Source: DASQHM01 sp035632095 (lineage in GTDB: Bacteria > Pseudomonadota > Alphaproteobacteria > Ferrovibrionales > Ferrovibrionaceae). From it: a stretch of DNA of 12,290 bases. Position 1 is the first letter of the stretch, and every line of letters begins with the position of its first letter. The notes below the pieces were generated by a model that saw nothing but the letters and a program-made list of their open reading frames with translations, was not told the origin of the DNA and did no database searches. Both the position numbers and the translations under genes were made by a program. The DNA lies in the NCBI GenBank assembly GCA_035632095.1, contig DASQHM010000055.1:1-12290 (forward strand), given 5' to 3'. Below, piece after piece: positions 1-7,011 of the stretch.

Positions 1-85
1 CAAGAAACCCAGATCGGGCCGCCGGAGCAGCCAAGCGTCACTTGCAACGAACGGTCCCGGCAAGCTCGGCGGTGCGGCGGCGGAG

Positions 86-2344
86 ATGCTCGCCGCAATA
101 ATCCAGTCTTCGGACGCGGCCATCATCAGCAAGAGCTTGGATGGCACCGTGATGAGTTGGAACCAGAGCGCCGAAAGGATATTCGGCTATTCCGCATCCG
201 AGATGATCGGGAACCCGATCCATATCATCGAGCCGCCAAGCCGCCCCAAAGAAATGGCGCAGATTCTAAACCGCATTCGCCACGGAGAGCGCATCGACCA
301 TTACGAGACGGAGCGGATGCGCAAAGACGGCCGCATCATCCAGATTTTGCTCACCGTTTCGCCCATCCATGATGCGAATGGAAGAATCATCGGCGCCACC
401 AAGATCGTCCACGACATCACCGACCGAAAGCATACTGAAGCGCAGTTCGAGGCGAAGTCGGAGCAACTCGAGGAATTCGCTCATGCTCTGAATCTGGCCC
501 CGGCAATGGTCCGCGCATTCGACGGGAAGATTCTGCAATGGGGCCGCGGGCTCGAGGCACTTTACGGCTGGTCGGCGGAAGAGGCGATCGGGCGTGTCGC
601 ACATGAACTTCTCGCCACCGAGTTTCCCATACCGTTGCCGGAGATCCTCGATGAGCTGCTGAGTACCGGGGAATGGCAGGGCGAGCTCGTTCACACGCAT
701 CGGAGCGGCCGTCGCGTGATCGTGGCCAGTCAATGGGCATTGCACCGGAACATCAACGGCGAGCCCATATCCATCGTCAAGATGGACTGGGACATGACGG
801 AGACGAGGCGAGTCCAATCGATGGTCGCGGAGCGCGAGGCAAGGCTGCGCTCCATCTTCGAAACCGCACCGGATGCAATCATCACCATTGACGAGCGCGG
901 CATCGTGCAGACGTTCAGCGCCGCCGCCGAGAAGCTGTTCGGCTATGCCGCCGGAGAGGTGATCGGCCGCAACGTCAAGATGCTGATGCCCGCACCGCAC
1001 CGCGAGAACCATGACGGCTATCTGGCCCGATACTTGCGGACCGGCGAGAAGCGCATCATCGGTATCGGCCGGCAAGTTGAGGCGCAAAGAAAAGACGGCA
1101 CTGTTTTCCCCATACAATTGGCGATCGGAGAGGCGATACTCGGCGAAACCCATATCTTCAGCGGCTTCATCAGCGATCTGACGGCGCGCGTGAAGATGGA
1201 ACAGGAACTTCGCCAGGCGCAAAAGATGGAGGCGATCGGCCAACTGACCGGCGGCGTCGCCCACGACTTCAACAACCTTCTCACCGTGATTTCCGGCAAT
1301 CTCGAGATGCTGGAGCGGCGGGTCAAGGGGGCGGAGGATCGCGAAATCCTGCGGGAAGCCCAGGAAGCGTCTCAACTCGGCGCGGACCTCACCAGGCGCC
1401 TGCTCGCCTTCGGGCGGCGCCAGCCGCTGCAGCCGAAGCCGACCGATCTCAGGGCAATGGTCGGCGGCGTGGTCGACCTTTTGCGGCGCAGTCTCGGCGC
1501 GGCCATCGAAATCGACACCCGGCTCGGCGAGGAACTGCCGATGATTCTGGTCGACCCCGGCCAGGTCGAGAACGCCCTCTTGAACCTGGCGGTCAATGCT
1601 CGCGACGCCATGCCGAAGGGAGGACGGCTGATGATCCATACGGCGCGGACGGAGATAGCCGAAGGGCATGTCGTCGAATACGCCGATGTGGCGCCGGGGA
1701 CCTATGTCACGCTTGCCGTGACGGACACCGGCAGCGGCATGACGCCGGAAGTACGTCAGCGCGCCTTCGAGCCGTTCTACACGACCAAGGCGCCGGGTGT
1801 CGGCAGCGGGCTCGGATTGAGCATGGTCTACGGCTTCGTGAAGCAGTCGGGCGGCCACGTCCAGCTGGAAAGCGAACCCGGCCAGGGAACCACCGTGCGC
1901 CTCTACCTCCCGGCGCTGAACGAGGATGCCGCGACTGCGGAACGGCATGCCGCGGCTTCCCGCCCGCGTGCGGCGGCGGGGGAGACGGTCCTCGTGGTCG
2001 AGGATGATCCGCGGGTGCGCCGGGTCTCCGTCCGCCGCTTGAAAGAACTCGGCTATGCGGTGATCGAAGCGGAGAGCGGTCCCGCCGCGCTCGCAGTGTT
2101 CGACCGCGACGAGCCGATCGACCTGCTTTTCACCGACATCGCAATGCCCGGCGACATGACCGGAGTCGATCTCGCGGGCGAGGCCCGCCGCCGCCGCCCC
2201 GAGTTGAAGATCCTGTTCACGTCCGGCTATGCCGAGCCTGCCGTGTTGAAGGGCGGTTTGTTACGGACCAATGCCGGCTGGATCGCCAAGCCCTACAGCA
2301 TCGGCCAACTCCAAGCCAAGCTGCGGGAGTTGCTGGAGCGCTGA
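86..2344 (+). CDS. Hybrid sensor histidine kinase/response regulator (PAS-PAS-PAS-HisKA-HATPase-REC), 5' end uncertain
   Basis: Autophosphorylating sensor kinase that should pass phosphate to its own receiver. Domains from the ATG at 86: PAS1 about residues 1-112, PAS2 about 125-240, PAS3 about 250-370, then HisKA with the H-box AHDFNNLL (His393), HATPase_c with N-box Asn496, DTGSGM (Asp547) and GSGLGLS (from Gly573), and a C-terminal receiver with acidic pocket Glu639/Asp640/Asp641, phospho-acceptor Asp684 and Lys735. No membrane segment is visible, so it is probably cytosolic. PAS3 has the FixL haem-pocket pattern: HDGY (His309), ARY (Arg315) and IIGIGR (Arg329). The start is doubtful: the frame is open without a stop back to base 2, adding 28 basic, Ser/Gly-rich residues, and no well-spaced ribosome site precedes 86, so translation may begin before the window. 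The family is certain; signal and output are not. No separate response regulator lies beside it. Confidence 0.93.
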   Translation: MLAAIIQSSDAAIISKSLDGTVMSWNQSAERIFGYSASEMIGNPIHIIEPPSRPKEMAQILNRIRHGERIDHYETERMRKDGRIIQILLTVSPIHDANGRIIGATKIVHDITDRKHTEAQFEAKSEQLEEFAHALNLAPAMVRAFDGKILQWGRGLEALYGWSAEEAIGRVAHELLATEFPIPLPEILDELLSTGEWQGELVHTHRSGRRVIVASQWALHRNINGEPISIVKMDWDMTETRRVQSMVAEREARLRSIFETAPDAIITIDERGIVQTFSAAAEKLFGYAAGEVIGRNVKMLMPAPHRENHDGYLARYLRTGEKRIIGIGRQVEAQRKDGTVFPIQLAIGEAILGETHIFSGFISDLTARVKMEQELRQAQKMEAIGQLTGGVAHDFNNLLTVISGNLEMLERRVKGAEDREILREAQEASQLGADLTRRLLAFGRRQPLQPKPTDLRAMVGGVVDLLRRSLGAAIEIDTRLGEELPMILVDPGQVENALLNLAVNARDAMPKGGRLMIHTARTEIAEGHVVEYADVAPGTYVTLAVTDTGSGMTPEVRQRAFEPFYTTKAPGVGSGLGLSMVYGFVKQSGGHVQLESEPGQGTTVRLYLPALNEDAATAERHAAASRPRAAAGETVLVVEDDPRVRRVSVRRLKELGYAVIEAESGPAALAVFDRDEPIDLLFTDIAMPGDMTGVDLAGEARRRRPELKILFTSGYAEPAVLKGGLLRTNAGWIAKPYSIGQLQAKLRELLER

Positions 2345-2382
2345 GCATCGCGGCGCCGCTCCCGAACGGCAGTGGATTGCCC

Positions 2383-2396
2383 TTGATCCAGGTCAA
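2383..2396. promoter_or_regulatory. FNR/FixK-type (Crp-Fnr family) binding site
   Basis: TTGATCCAGGTCAA matches the TTGAY-N4-RTCAA consensus of FNR, FnrL and FixK at every defined position. It lies 39 bases after the kinase stop, with its centre about 76 bases before the universal stress protein ATG. If it works as a class II site centred at -41.5, transcription would start near 2431, leaving a leader of about 35 bases; an AT-richer patch (GATTTT, 2422-2427) sits where a -10 would fall. Universal stress proteins are common members of such low-oxygen regulons. Confidence 0.7.
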
Positions 2397-2465
2397 GGCG
2401 GCACCTTGCGCCGCGGCGCACGATTTTCCGCAATTTCGTGCGGTCTTGGACGATGGAGACACCCG

Positions 2466-3332
2466 ATGGCTATCAGGACGATTCTTGTCGCCGTAAGCGG
2501 TGGAACGGCCAGCAACGGCGCGGTCGAACTCGCATGCCGCCTCGCAAAGCGCCATGAAGCTCATCTTGAGGGATTCCATGTCCGGATCGACCCGCGCGTG
2601 GTCATCGCGACTATGGCCGGCGACGGCTTCGGAATGGGCATGCCGTTGGCCGGACAATGGGCCGACCAGATCATGGCCGATGCGGCCAGTCTCGCAAGCA
2701 GGACCAAAGCGACGTTCCTCTCGGCGATTGCCGGACACGGACTTTCTCTGGCGACGACACCGTCAAAGGGACGCACCTCCGCCGCGTGGCATGAGGAAAC
2801 CGGCTACGCTCCCAATCTCGTCTCGCGACGCGCGCGATTCTTCGATCTGGTGATCCTGGGCCGCTCGGAGCGCGTTGTGGAGCAATCGCATACCGATACG
2901 ATCGAGGAGACGCTGCTTCACTCGGGCCGCCCGGTCCTGCTCGCACCGGCCAAGGCGCCCGCCGCCATCGCCGACGCGATCGCCGTCGGTTGGAACGGCT
3001 CGCCCGAAGCGGTGAAAACGCTGGCCCTCAGCCTTCCGCTTTTGGCGGCCGCGCGCGCCGTTTCCGTCATCACGATCGGGGACAAAAAGGAAGCCGTCGC
3101 GTCGCTGATAGACTACCTCGCGTGGCAGGGGATCGCGGCGACGCACATCAATGTCCCATCGGTTTCCGGTGTCGGGCCGGGCCAGCAGCTCCTCGCCGCA
3201 GCGCGAGACGCTGGGGCCGATCTTCTCGTCATGGGAGGATATGGTCACATGCCGTGGCAAGAGTTCGTATTCGGCGGTGCCACCCGGGAAATCGTGGGCG
3301 TGAGCTTGTTGCCGCTGCTGCTGTCGCATTGA
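2466..3332 (+). CDS. Universal stress protein, tandem UspA domains
   Basis: 288-residue cytosolic protein with two Usp folds, about residues 1-155 and 156-288. The second carries the nucleotide-binding pattern G-2X-G-9X-G as Gly257, Gly260 and Gly270, followed by GATR; the usual Ser after the third Gly is Gly271, a common variant in this group. The equivalent part of the first domain (LGRSE) is degenerate, so probably only the second domain binds nucleotide. The ATG at 2466 is chosen because GGAG at 2455-2458 lies 7 bases before it and the Usp fold begins at once (AIRTILVAV). The reading frame runs further upstream, but that extension overlaps the kinase gene and looks non-coding. The FNR/FixK-type site upstream suggests induction at low oxygen. 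Family certain; exact stress role unknown. Confidence 0.92.
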   Translation: MAIRTILVAVSGGTASNGAVELACRLAKRHEAHLEGFHVRIDPRVVIATMAGDGFGMGMPLAGQWADQIMADAASLASRTKATFLSAIAGHGLSLATTPSKGRTSAAWHEETGYAPNLVSRRARFFDLVILGRSERVVEQSHTDTIEETLLHSGRPVLLAPAKAPAAIADAIAVGWNGSPEAVKTLALSLPLLAAARAVSVITIGDKKEAVASLIDYLAWQGIAATHINVPSVSGVGPGQQLLAAARDAGADLLVMGGYGHMPWQEFVFGGATREIVGVSLLPLLLSH

Positions 3333-3438
3333 CGGCGGTTCGCGTCTTTCAGACTCGGCCGGAACAGCCGATCGCAATCCGGAAAATCGACTCTGATCCC
3401 GCTTCGCTTTGGGGAATAATCGCCGTGCCGGGAGCGTT

Positions 3439-3459
3439 CCGCGCGATCGCTTCGCGCGG
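3439..3459. repeat. Perfect 8-bp stem-loop in intergenic region
   Basis: CCGCGCGA (3439-3446), a 5-base loop, then TCGCGCGG (3452-3459) form a perfect GC-rich hairpin between the universal stress protein stop and the luciferase-like gene. There is no T-run after it, so it is not a classic intrinsic terminator on either strand. It may still slow transcription or protect a 3' end. It lies 45 bases before the next ATG, clear of that gene's ribosome site. Confidence 0.4.
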
Positions 3460-3503
3460 GGCCGGTCACGGTCGGCAGCCTAGGCCTGCTAAAGGAGTCC
3501 GCC

Positions 3504-4442
3504 ATGCCTCTTCGTATCGGATATCTCCTGCCGACGCGCGAGCGGGTCATGGAGGGACACCCCGAAACGGCGCCGCTGCTGGCGCTTGCCGCGCGGGCGG
3601 AAGACCTCGGTTACGACTCGGTCTGGGTCGGCGATTCCCTGTTGGCGCGCCCGCGCCACGATCCGTTGACCCTGCTTGCGGCGGTCGCGGCGAGGACGCG
3701 GCGGGTCGAGCTCGGCACCGCGGTCCTGCTCCCCGCTTTGCGCAATCCCGTGGTTCTGGCGCAGCAGGTGGCGACGCTCGATCAGATCGCCGAAGGCCGG
3801 GTCATCCTCGGGATCGGCATTGCGAGCGACGTTCCGAATATTCGGACCGAATTCGTCGCCGCGGGCGTCCCGTTCGAGAAGCGGGTCGGGCGCATGCTCG
3901 AGGGTCTTCAGCTTTGCCGCGCCCTCTGGACGGGCAAGCCCGTCGACTGGCGCGGGCGATGGACGGTGGAAGGCGGCGTCCTCGGTCCGACCCCCCATCG
4001 GCCGGGCGGACCGCCGATCTGGATCGGCGGCACGGTGCATGCGAGCCTGCAGCGGATCGCCAGTCATTTCGACGGCTGGTTTCCGAACAAGCCCGACGCC
4101 GCGTGGTATGCCGAGCAATGGGCGGAACTGCACAAGCTGGTCCGCGCGGCCGGCCGCGCGCCTTCGGCCATAACCGGCGCCGCCTATCTGACCCTCGCCA
4201 TCGACGACAACGAGGCCCGCGCCGAGCGGCGCATGAACGCGTTCGTGGAAAACTATTACGGGCAAGCCGCCGATCTGATGCGCAGCCGCCAAGCCTGCTT
4301 TGCCGGATCCGCGGCCGGCGCCGCCGCCTGGCTGAGGGGCTACGCCAAAGCCGGCGCCACGCACCTGGTTCTCAGGTTTGCCGGCGATCACGACCGCCAA
4401 CTCGAAACCATCGCCGGGATGCGCCGTGAAATTTCGGCATGA
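3504..4442 (+). CDS. LLM-class flavin-dependent oxidoreductase (luciferase-like)
   Basis: 312-residue TIM-barrel protein of the bacterial luciferase-like monooxygenase superfamily, typical in length. It starts with the family's first beta strand (PLRIGYLLP). It then shows the conserved run LGYDSVWVGDSLL (about residues 35-47), the core ELGTAVLLPALRNP followed by VLAQQVATLDQIAEGR (about 69-99), and PPIWIGG near residue 170, a strand common to FMN- and F420-using members. AAGGAG at 3492-3497, 6 bases before the ATG, fixes the start. It is preceded by a 171-base gap with a hairpin and is convergent with the next gene, so it looks like a single-gene unit. Members oxidise or reduce very different substrates (alkanes, sulfonates, aldehydes, F420 substrates), and nothing in the neighbourhood names one. 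FMN is the likelier cofactor in a proteobacterium; that is inference. Confidence 0.9.
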   Translation: MPLRIGYLLPTRERVMEGHPETAPLLALAARAEDLGYDSVWVGDSLLARPRHDPLTLLAAVAARTRRVELGTAVLLPALRNPVVLAQQVATLDQIAEGRVILGIGIASDVPNIRTEFVAAGVPFEKRVGRMLEGLQLCRALWTGKPVDWRGRWTVEGGVLGPTPHRPGGPPIWIGGTVHASLQRIASHFDGWFPNKPDAAWYAEQWAELHKLVRAAGRAPSAITGAAYLTLAIDDNEARAERRMNAFVENYYGQAADLMRSRQACFAGSAAGAAAWLRGYAKAGATHLVLRFAGDHDRQLETIAGMRREISA

Positions 4443-4508
4443 CGCGGCGGCCGAGGTGCGGCACGGTGCGAAAGCCGCGAGCGATTCGTCCGATACCCGG
4501 AAACGGCG

Positions 4509-4967
4509 CTAGAGACGGTCGACCATCTTGAGGCCGGAGAAGCGGGCGATGTCTTCGGCAACCCGGCGCGTGTACCCTTGGTTCGACGAATAACCGACGA
4601 CCACCTCACTTTCACGGCCGAGCAAAGTGGCGCGATAGGTGCCGCGCACGCGATGCAGACTGACGCGGTCGAATTGCGACAGGCGGTGGCCAGTTCGCCG
4701 GAAGGTCCATCCCAGAAACTTGTAGGTGCGCGAGACCGTGCCGGCGCGCGAATCGATGCTGACCCGCACGCCCATGGCGACAATCATATAAAGGCTGATG
4801 ACAATCAGCGCGATCACCAACGCCGCCAGCAGAAACACCAGATCACTCGGCGGGTTCGGACCCATGTCAGGCAGCGTCGCGATGACCCAGATCACGGGAA
4901 CGAACAAGATCGGCACCAAGACCAGGCCGAAGATTCGCGCCCGCCGGTCGTAGACGAAACTCTCCAT
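4509..4967 (-). CDS. Small two-helix membrane protein of unknown function
   Basis: 152 residues from the ATG at 4967. Two hydrophobic segments are clear: about residues 12-31 (FGLVLVPILFVPVIW...) and 42-67 (DLVFLLAALVIALIVIS...). They are joined by a short Pro/Asp-rich loop and followed by a soluble tail of about 85 residues rich in beta-type strands (VRVSIDSRAGTVSRTYKFLG, LSQFDRVSLHRV). Two helices followed by a strand-rich domain resemble small bacterial PH-like membrane proteins, but I do not recognise the family. An earlier ATG at 5033 would add 22 residues; that stretch has much lower third-position GC than the rest and looks non-coding, though GGAG lies 4 bases before it. The tail ends 66 bases from the convergent oxidoreductase gene. 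It follows the lipid kinase on the same strand after 112 bases. Confidence 0.7.
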   Translation of the reverse strand: MESFVYDRRARIFGLVLVPILFVPVIWVIATLPDMGPNPPSDLVFLLAALVIALIVISLYMIVAMGVRVSIDSRAGTVSRTYKFLGWTFRRTGHRLSQFDRVSLHRVRGTYRATLLGRESEVVVGYSSNQGYTRRVAEDIARFSGLKMVDRL

Positions 4968-5079
4968 TGCTTTAGGCCTGCCGCCGCGCCCCGATCCGCT
5001 TGGAAGAATACCCGCATTCCGAACGATCCGCATTCGACTCCGGCACGATTACTAGACCCTGATCGCATGAACGACGACA

Positions 5080-6051
5080 TCAATTGGAACGTCGTGCCGT
5101 CGCAATATCGGGGATCGGGAAACGGCGCGAGAGATCGCTTTCCGGTCCGATCACGGTGATGGGCGCGGGTGCGATGTGGGCGGAGAGCGGCAGGACCCCG
5201 AAGTAATCGCCGTCGCCCTGAATCGGCAAGCGGGCGTCGCATCGAACCGAGATGGTGCGGCCCGAGAGCAGCTCGATTTGCGGATGGCGCGGCAACCGGT
5301 CGAACAGAAGCGCCGCGCCGTATCGCAGGACGGCGAGCGCGCCGCCTTGGCGGAAGATGCAGACCTCGAAAGTCGGTTCCGTCAAACACGCGTCCGGCGC
5401 ACACAGGTGGCGCCCCGCATAGAAGCGGCCCTTGGTGATGATGACCGACTTCGCCGTCATCGTCCTGCCGTCGACGGTCACCTGAAATTCCGGATAGCGG
5501 TACCGCAGCAGCAACGCCAGGGACTGCAGGACGTAGGCCGCCTTGCCGAGCATGCGCTTCTGCCGGGGGCTCACGGCGGCGACGACCTCGGCGTCGAAGC
5601 CGATTCCCGCCATCATCAGGAACTGCCGCCCGTTCGCCATGCCCGGATGCAAGGTGATCGCGCTGCCGTCGAGGATCGAGCGCGCCAGTTCCGAAGCGCT
5701 AGACGGGAGCCCGATCTCGGCGGCGAGCACGTTGGCGGTGCCGAGCGGGATGATGGCGAGCGGCAGGCCGCGGCCCGCTAATCCGTTCGCGACTTCGTTG
5801 ATGGTGCCGTCGCCGCCGGCGGCCACCACCACGTCGCAGTCGGCCTCGGACGCGGCATTGGCAATCCGCGTCGCATGGCCGGGGCTCGAGGTTTCCTTCA
5901 ACGCCACCGCCGCGCCGAGCCGGCCGAGCTCCGAGATCACGGCCTCGAGACGGCTGCGCCGGCGCGCGCCTGCGGCCGGATTGAAAATGATGAGGGGGCG
6001 GCGCCGGGCGGGAAACACATCTGCGGTCGCGAGCTTCGGCGTCTCGGTCAT
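5080..6051 (-). CDS. Diacylglycerol kinase-family lipid kinase
   Basis: 323-residue member of the DAGK catalytic / YegS-BmrU family, which phosphorylates diacylglycerol or related lipids with ATP at the inner membrane face. Visible motifs: FNPAAG (residues 23-28), the nucleotide-binding GGDGT (79-83) with the following INEVANGL, and PLGTAN (102-107). Near the C-terminus, QGDGD (278-282) takes the place of the usual DGE catalytic loop, with Asp282 where the general base Glu normally sits. The start at ATG 6051 gives an N-terminus that enters the first motif quickly. An in-frame TTG at 6093 would add 14 residues; neither has a strong ribosome site. It is divergent from the phosphoesterase-glycosyltransferase genes, whose predicted product pool (diacylglycerol) would be its substrate. 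Family is sure; the true lipid substrate (diacylglycerol, sphingoid base, other) is not shown. Confidence 0.88.
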   Translation of the reverse strand: MTETPKLATADVFPARRRPLIIFNPAAGARRRSRLEAVISELGRLGAAVALKETSSPGHATRIANAASEADCDVVVAAGGDGTINEVANGLAGRGLPLAIIPLGTANVLAAEIGLPSSASELARSILDGSAITLHPGMANGRQFLMMAGIGFDAEVVAAVSPRQKRMLGKAAYVLQSLALLLRYRYPEFQVTVDGRTMTAKSVIITKGRFYAGRHLCAPDACLTEPTFEVCIFRQGGALAVLRYGAALLFDRLPRHPQIELLSGRTISVRCDARLPIQGDGDYFGVLPLSAHIAPAPITVIGPESDLSRRFPIPDIATARRSN

Positions 6052-6092
6052 GTATTCGACGATGATTCCCAGCGCACGCCGTAAAATGGACA

Positions 6093-6128
6093 ATATTCAT
6101 TGCAGTTTCATTACGGCATTACTTTAAA
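6093..6128 (+). promoter_or_regulatory. AT-rich divergent promoter region with Pho-box-like direct repeat
   Basis: The gap between the lipid kinase and the phosphoesterase is the most AT-rich stretch of the window (about 6081-6150). It has TTCAT at 6096-6100 and again at 6107-6111, exactly 11 bases apart, the phasing of PhoB direct repeats (CTGTCAT-N4-CTGTCAT). The seven-mers match the consensus at 4 and 5 positions, so the box is degenerate. TTTAAA at 6123-6128 lies about 11 bases after the repeats, where a -10 of a PhoB-activated promoter would be. A second short direct repeat, CATTAC, occurs at 6109 and 6117. That a promoter is here is likely from the divergent layout; PhoB control is inference. 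Confidence 0.35.
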
Positions 6129-6213
6129 AATTCACAATTCCAAGTCTTGTGCGCGTCGCCGCTTCGGCTACAAGTGTCGCGACTTGATCCGGCGGCAGGT
6201 CGCTGAGGCGAGG

Positions 6214-7011
6214 ATGAATGTTGCTTTAGGTCCGCGGCATTATCGGGCCATCTGGATTTCCGACATCCACCTCGGCACGCGGGGCTGCAAGGCGGATTTT
6301 CTCCTCGATTTCCTCCGCTCCACCGAAAGCGACTACCTCTATCTCGTCGGCGACATCATTGACGGATGGCGCCTGAAGCGATCCTGGTATTGGGCGCAGA
6401 GCCACAACGACGTCGTGCAGAAACTGCTGCGAAAGGCGCGCAAGGGCACCAAAGTGGTCTATGTGCCGGGCAATCACGACGAAGCGCTTCGCGACTATTG
6501 CGATCTGCAGTTCGGCGGAGTGACCGTGCTGCGCGAAGCGATCCACGATACCGCGGACGGCCGGCGGTTCCTCATCATCCACGGCGACGATTTCGACGGC
6601 GTGGTGCGCTACGCGAAATGGCTGGCACTGCTCGGCGACAGCGCCTATACGGCGGCGCTGGCGCTGAACCATTGGCTCAATGTGGCGCGGCACCGCCTCG
6701 GCTATCCCTATTGGTCGCTCTCGGCCTTCCTGAAGCACAAGGTCAAGAACGCGGTCGAATACATATCGAACTACGAGACCGCGGTCGCGGACGAGGCGCG
6801 GCGTCGCGGCGTCGACGGGGTGATCTGCGGGCATATCCACCATGCCGAGATCCGCGACATGCACGGCATCCTTTATTGCAACGACGGCGATTGGGTCGAA
6901 AGCTGCACCGCGCTGGTCGAAGGGCACGACGGCCGGCTGGAGCTCATCCGCTGGGCGGAGGGCCGCAATCTTGCCGCCATGCGCACTCCCGAATTCGTAC
7001 CGGCGGAATGA
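6214..7011 (+). CDS. Calcineurin-like metallophosphoesterase, PlcP-type phospholipase C or UDP-2,3-diacylglucosamine diphosphatase-like
   Basis: 265-residue two-metal phosphoesterase with all family motifs: D-x-H (Asp17, His19), GD (Gly46-Asp47), GNHD (86-89), HGD (His123) and GHIHH (206-210). Such proteins are usually annotated as UDP-2,3-diacylglucosamine diphosphatase (LpxH-like). In rhizobia, however, a member of this calcineurin-like group is PlcP, which cleaves phospholipids to diacylglycerol during phosphate limitation, and PlcP genes are found beside a glycosyltransferase as here. The context therefore favours PlcP; the sequence alone does not decide. The ATG at 6214 has GAGG at 6205-6208, 5 bases upstream, and leads straight into the first strand (RAIWISDIHLG); the frame is open further upstream to 6100 but that part looks non-coding. 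Its stop overlaps the next start (ATGA), so the two are translationally coupled. No signal peptide is seen; a cytosolic or membrane-peripheral location fits. Confidence 0.9.
   Translation: MNVALGPRHYRAIWISDIHLGTRGCKADFLLDFLRSTESDYLYLVGDIIDGWRLKRSWYWAQSHNDVVQKLLRKARKGTKVVYVPGNHDEALRDYCDLQFGGVTVLREAIHDTADGRRFLIIHGDDFDGVVRYAKWLALLGDSAYTAALALNHWLNVARHRLGYPYWSLSAFLKHKVKNAVEYISNYETAVADEARRRGVDGVICGHIHHAEIRDMHGILYCNDGDWVESCTALVEGHDGRLELIRWAEGRNLAAMRTPEFVPAE

Noticed and set aside
266..1948. Long open frame of 560 codons on the - strand
   Set aside because: It lies wholly antisense to the histidine kinase, shows no recognisable domain and is explained by the strong GC bias of the third codon positions.
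2990..4429. 479-codon + strand frame across the stress protein and luciferase-like genes
   Set aside because: It is Arg/Gly/Ala-rich without any domain and crosses a gene boundary in another frame than both real genes.
4443..4508. Possible bidirectional terminator between the convergent oxidoreductase and membrane protein genes
   Set aside because: No stable hairpin followed by a T-run was found on either strand.
5071..5095. ACGACG/CGTCGT inverted repeat around the lipid kinase stop
   Set aside because: Only 6 bp with a 13-base loop and no T-run; too weak to call a terminator.
6052..6093. TTG start for the lipid kinase at 6093
   Set aside because: It has no ribosome site and adds 14 unneeded residues that enter the AT-rich promoter region; ATG at 6051 is preferred, though not certain.
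6214..7011. Firm assignment of the phosphoesterase as LpxH of lipid A synthesis
   Set aside because: The metal motifs are shared by LpxH and PlcP-type enzymes, and the neighbours point to glycolipid synthesis; no lipid A gene is nearby.
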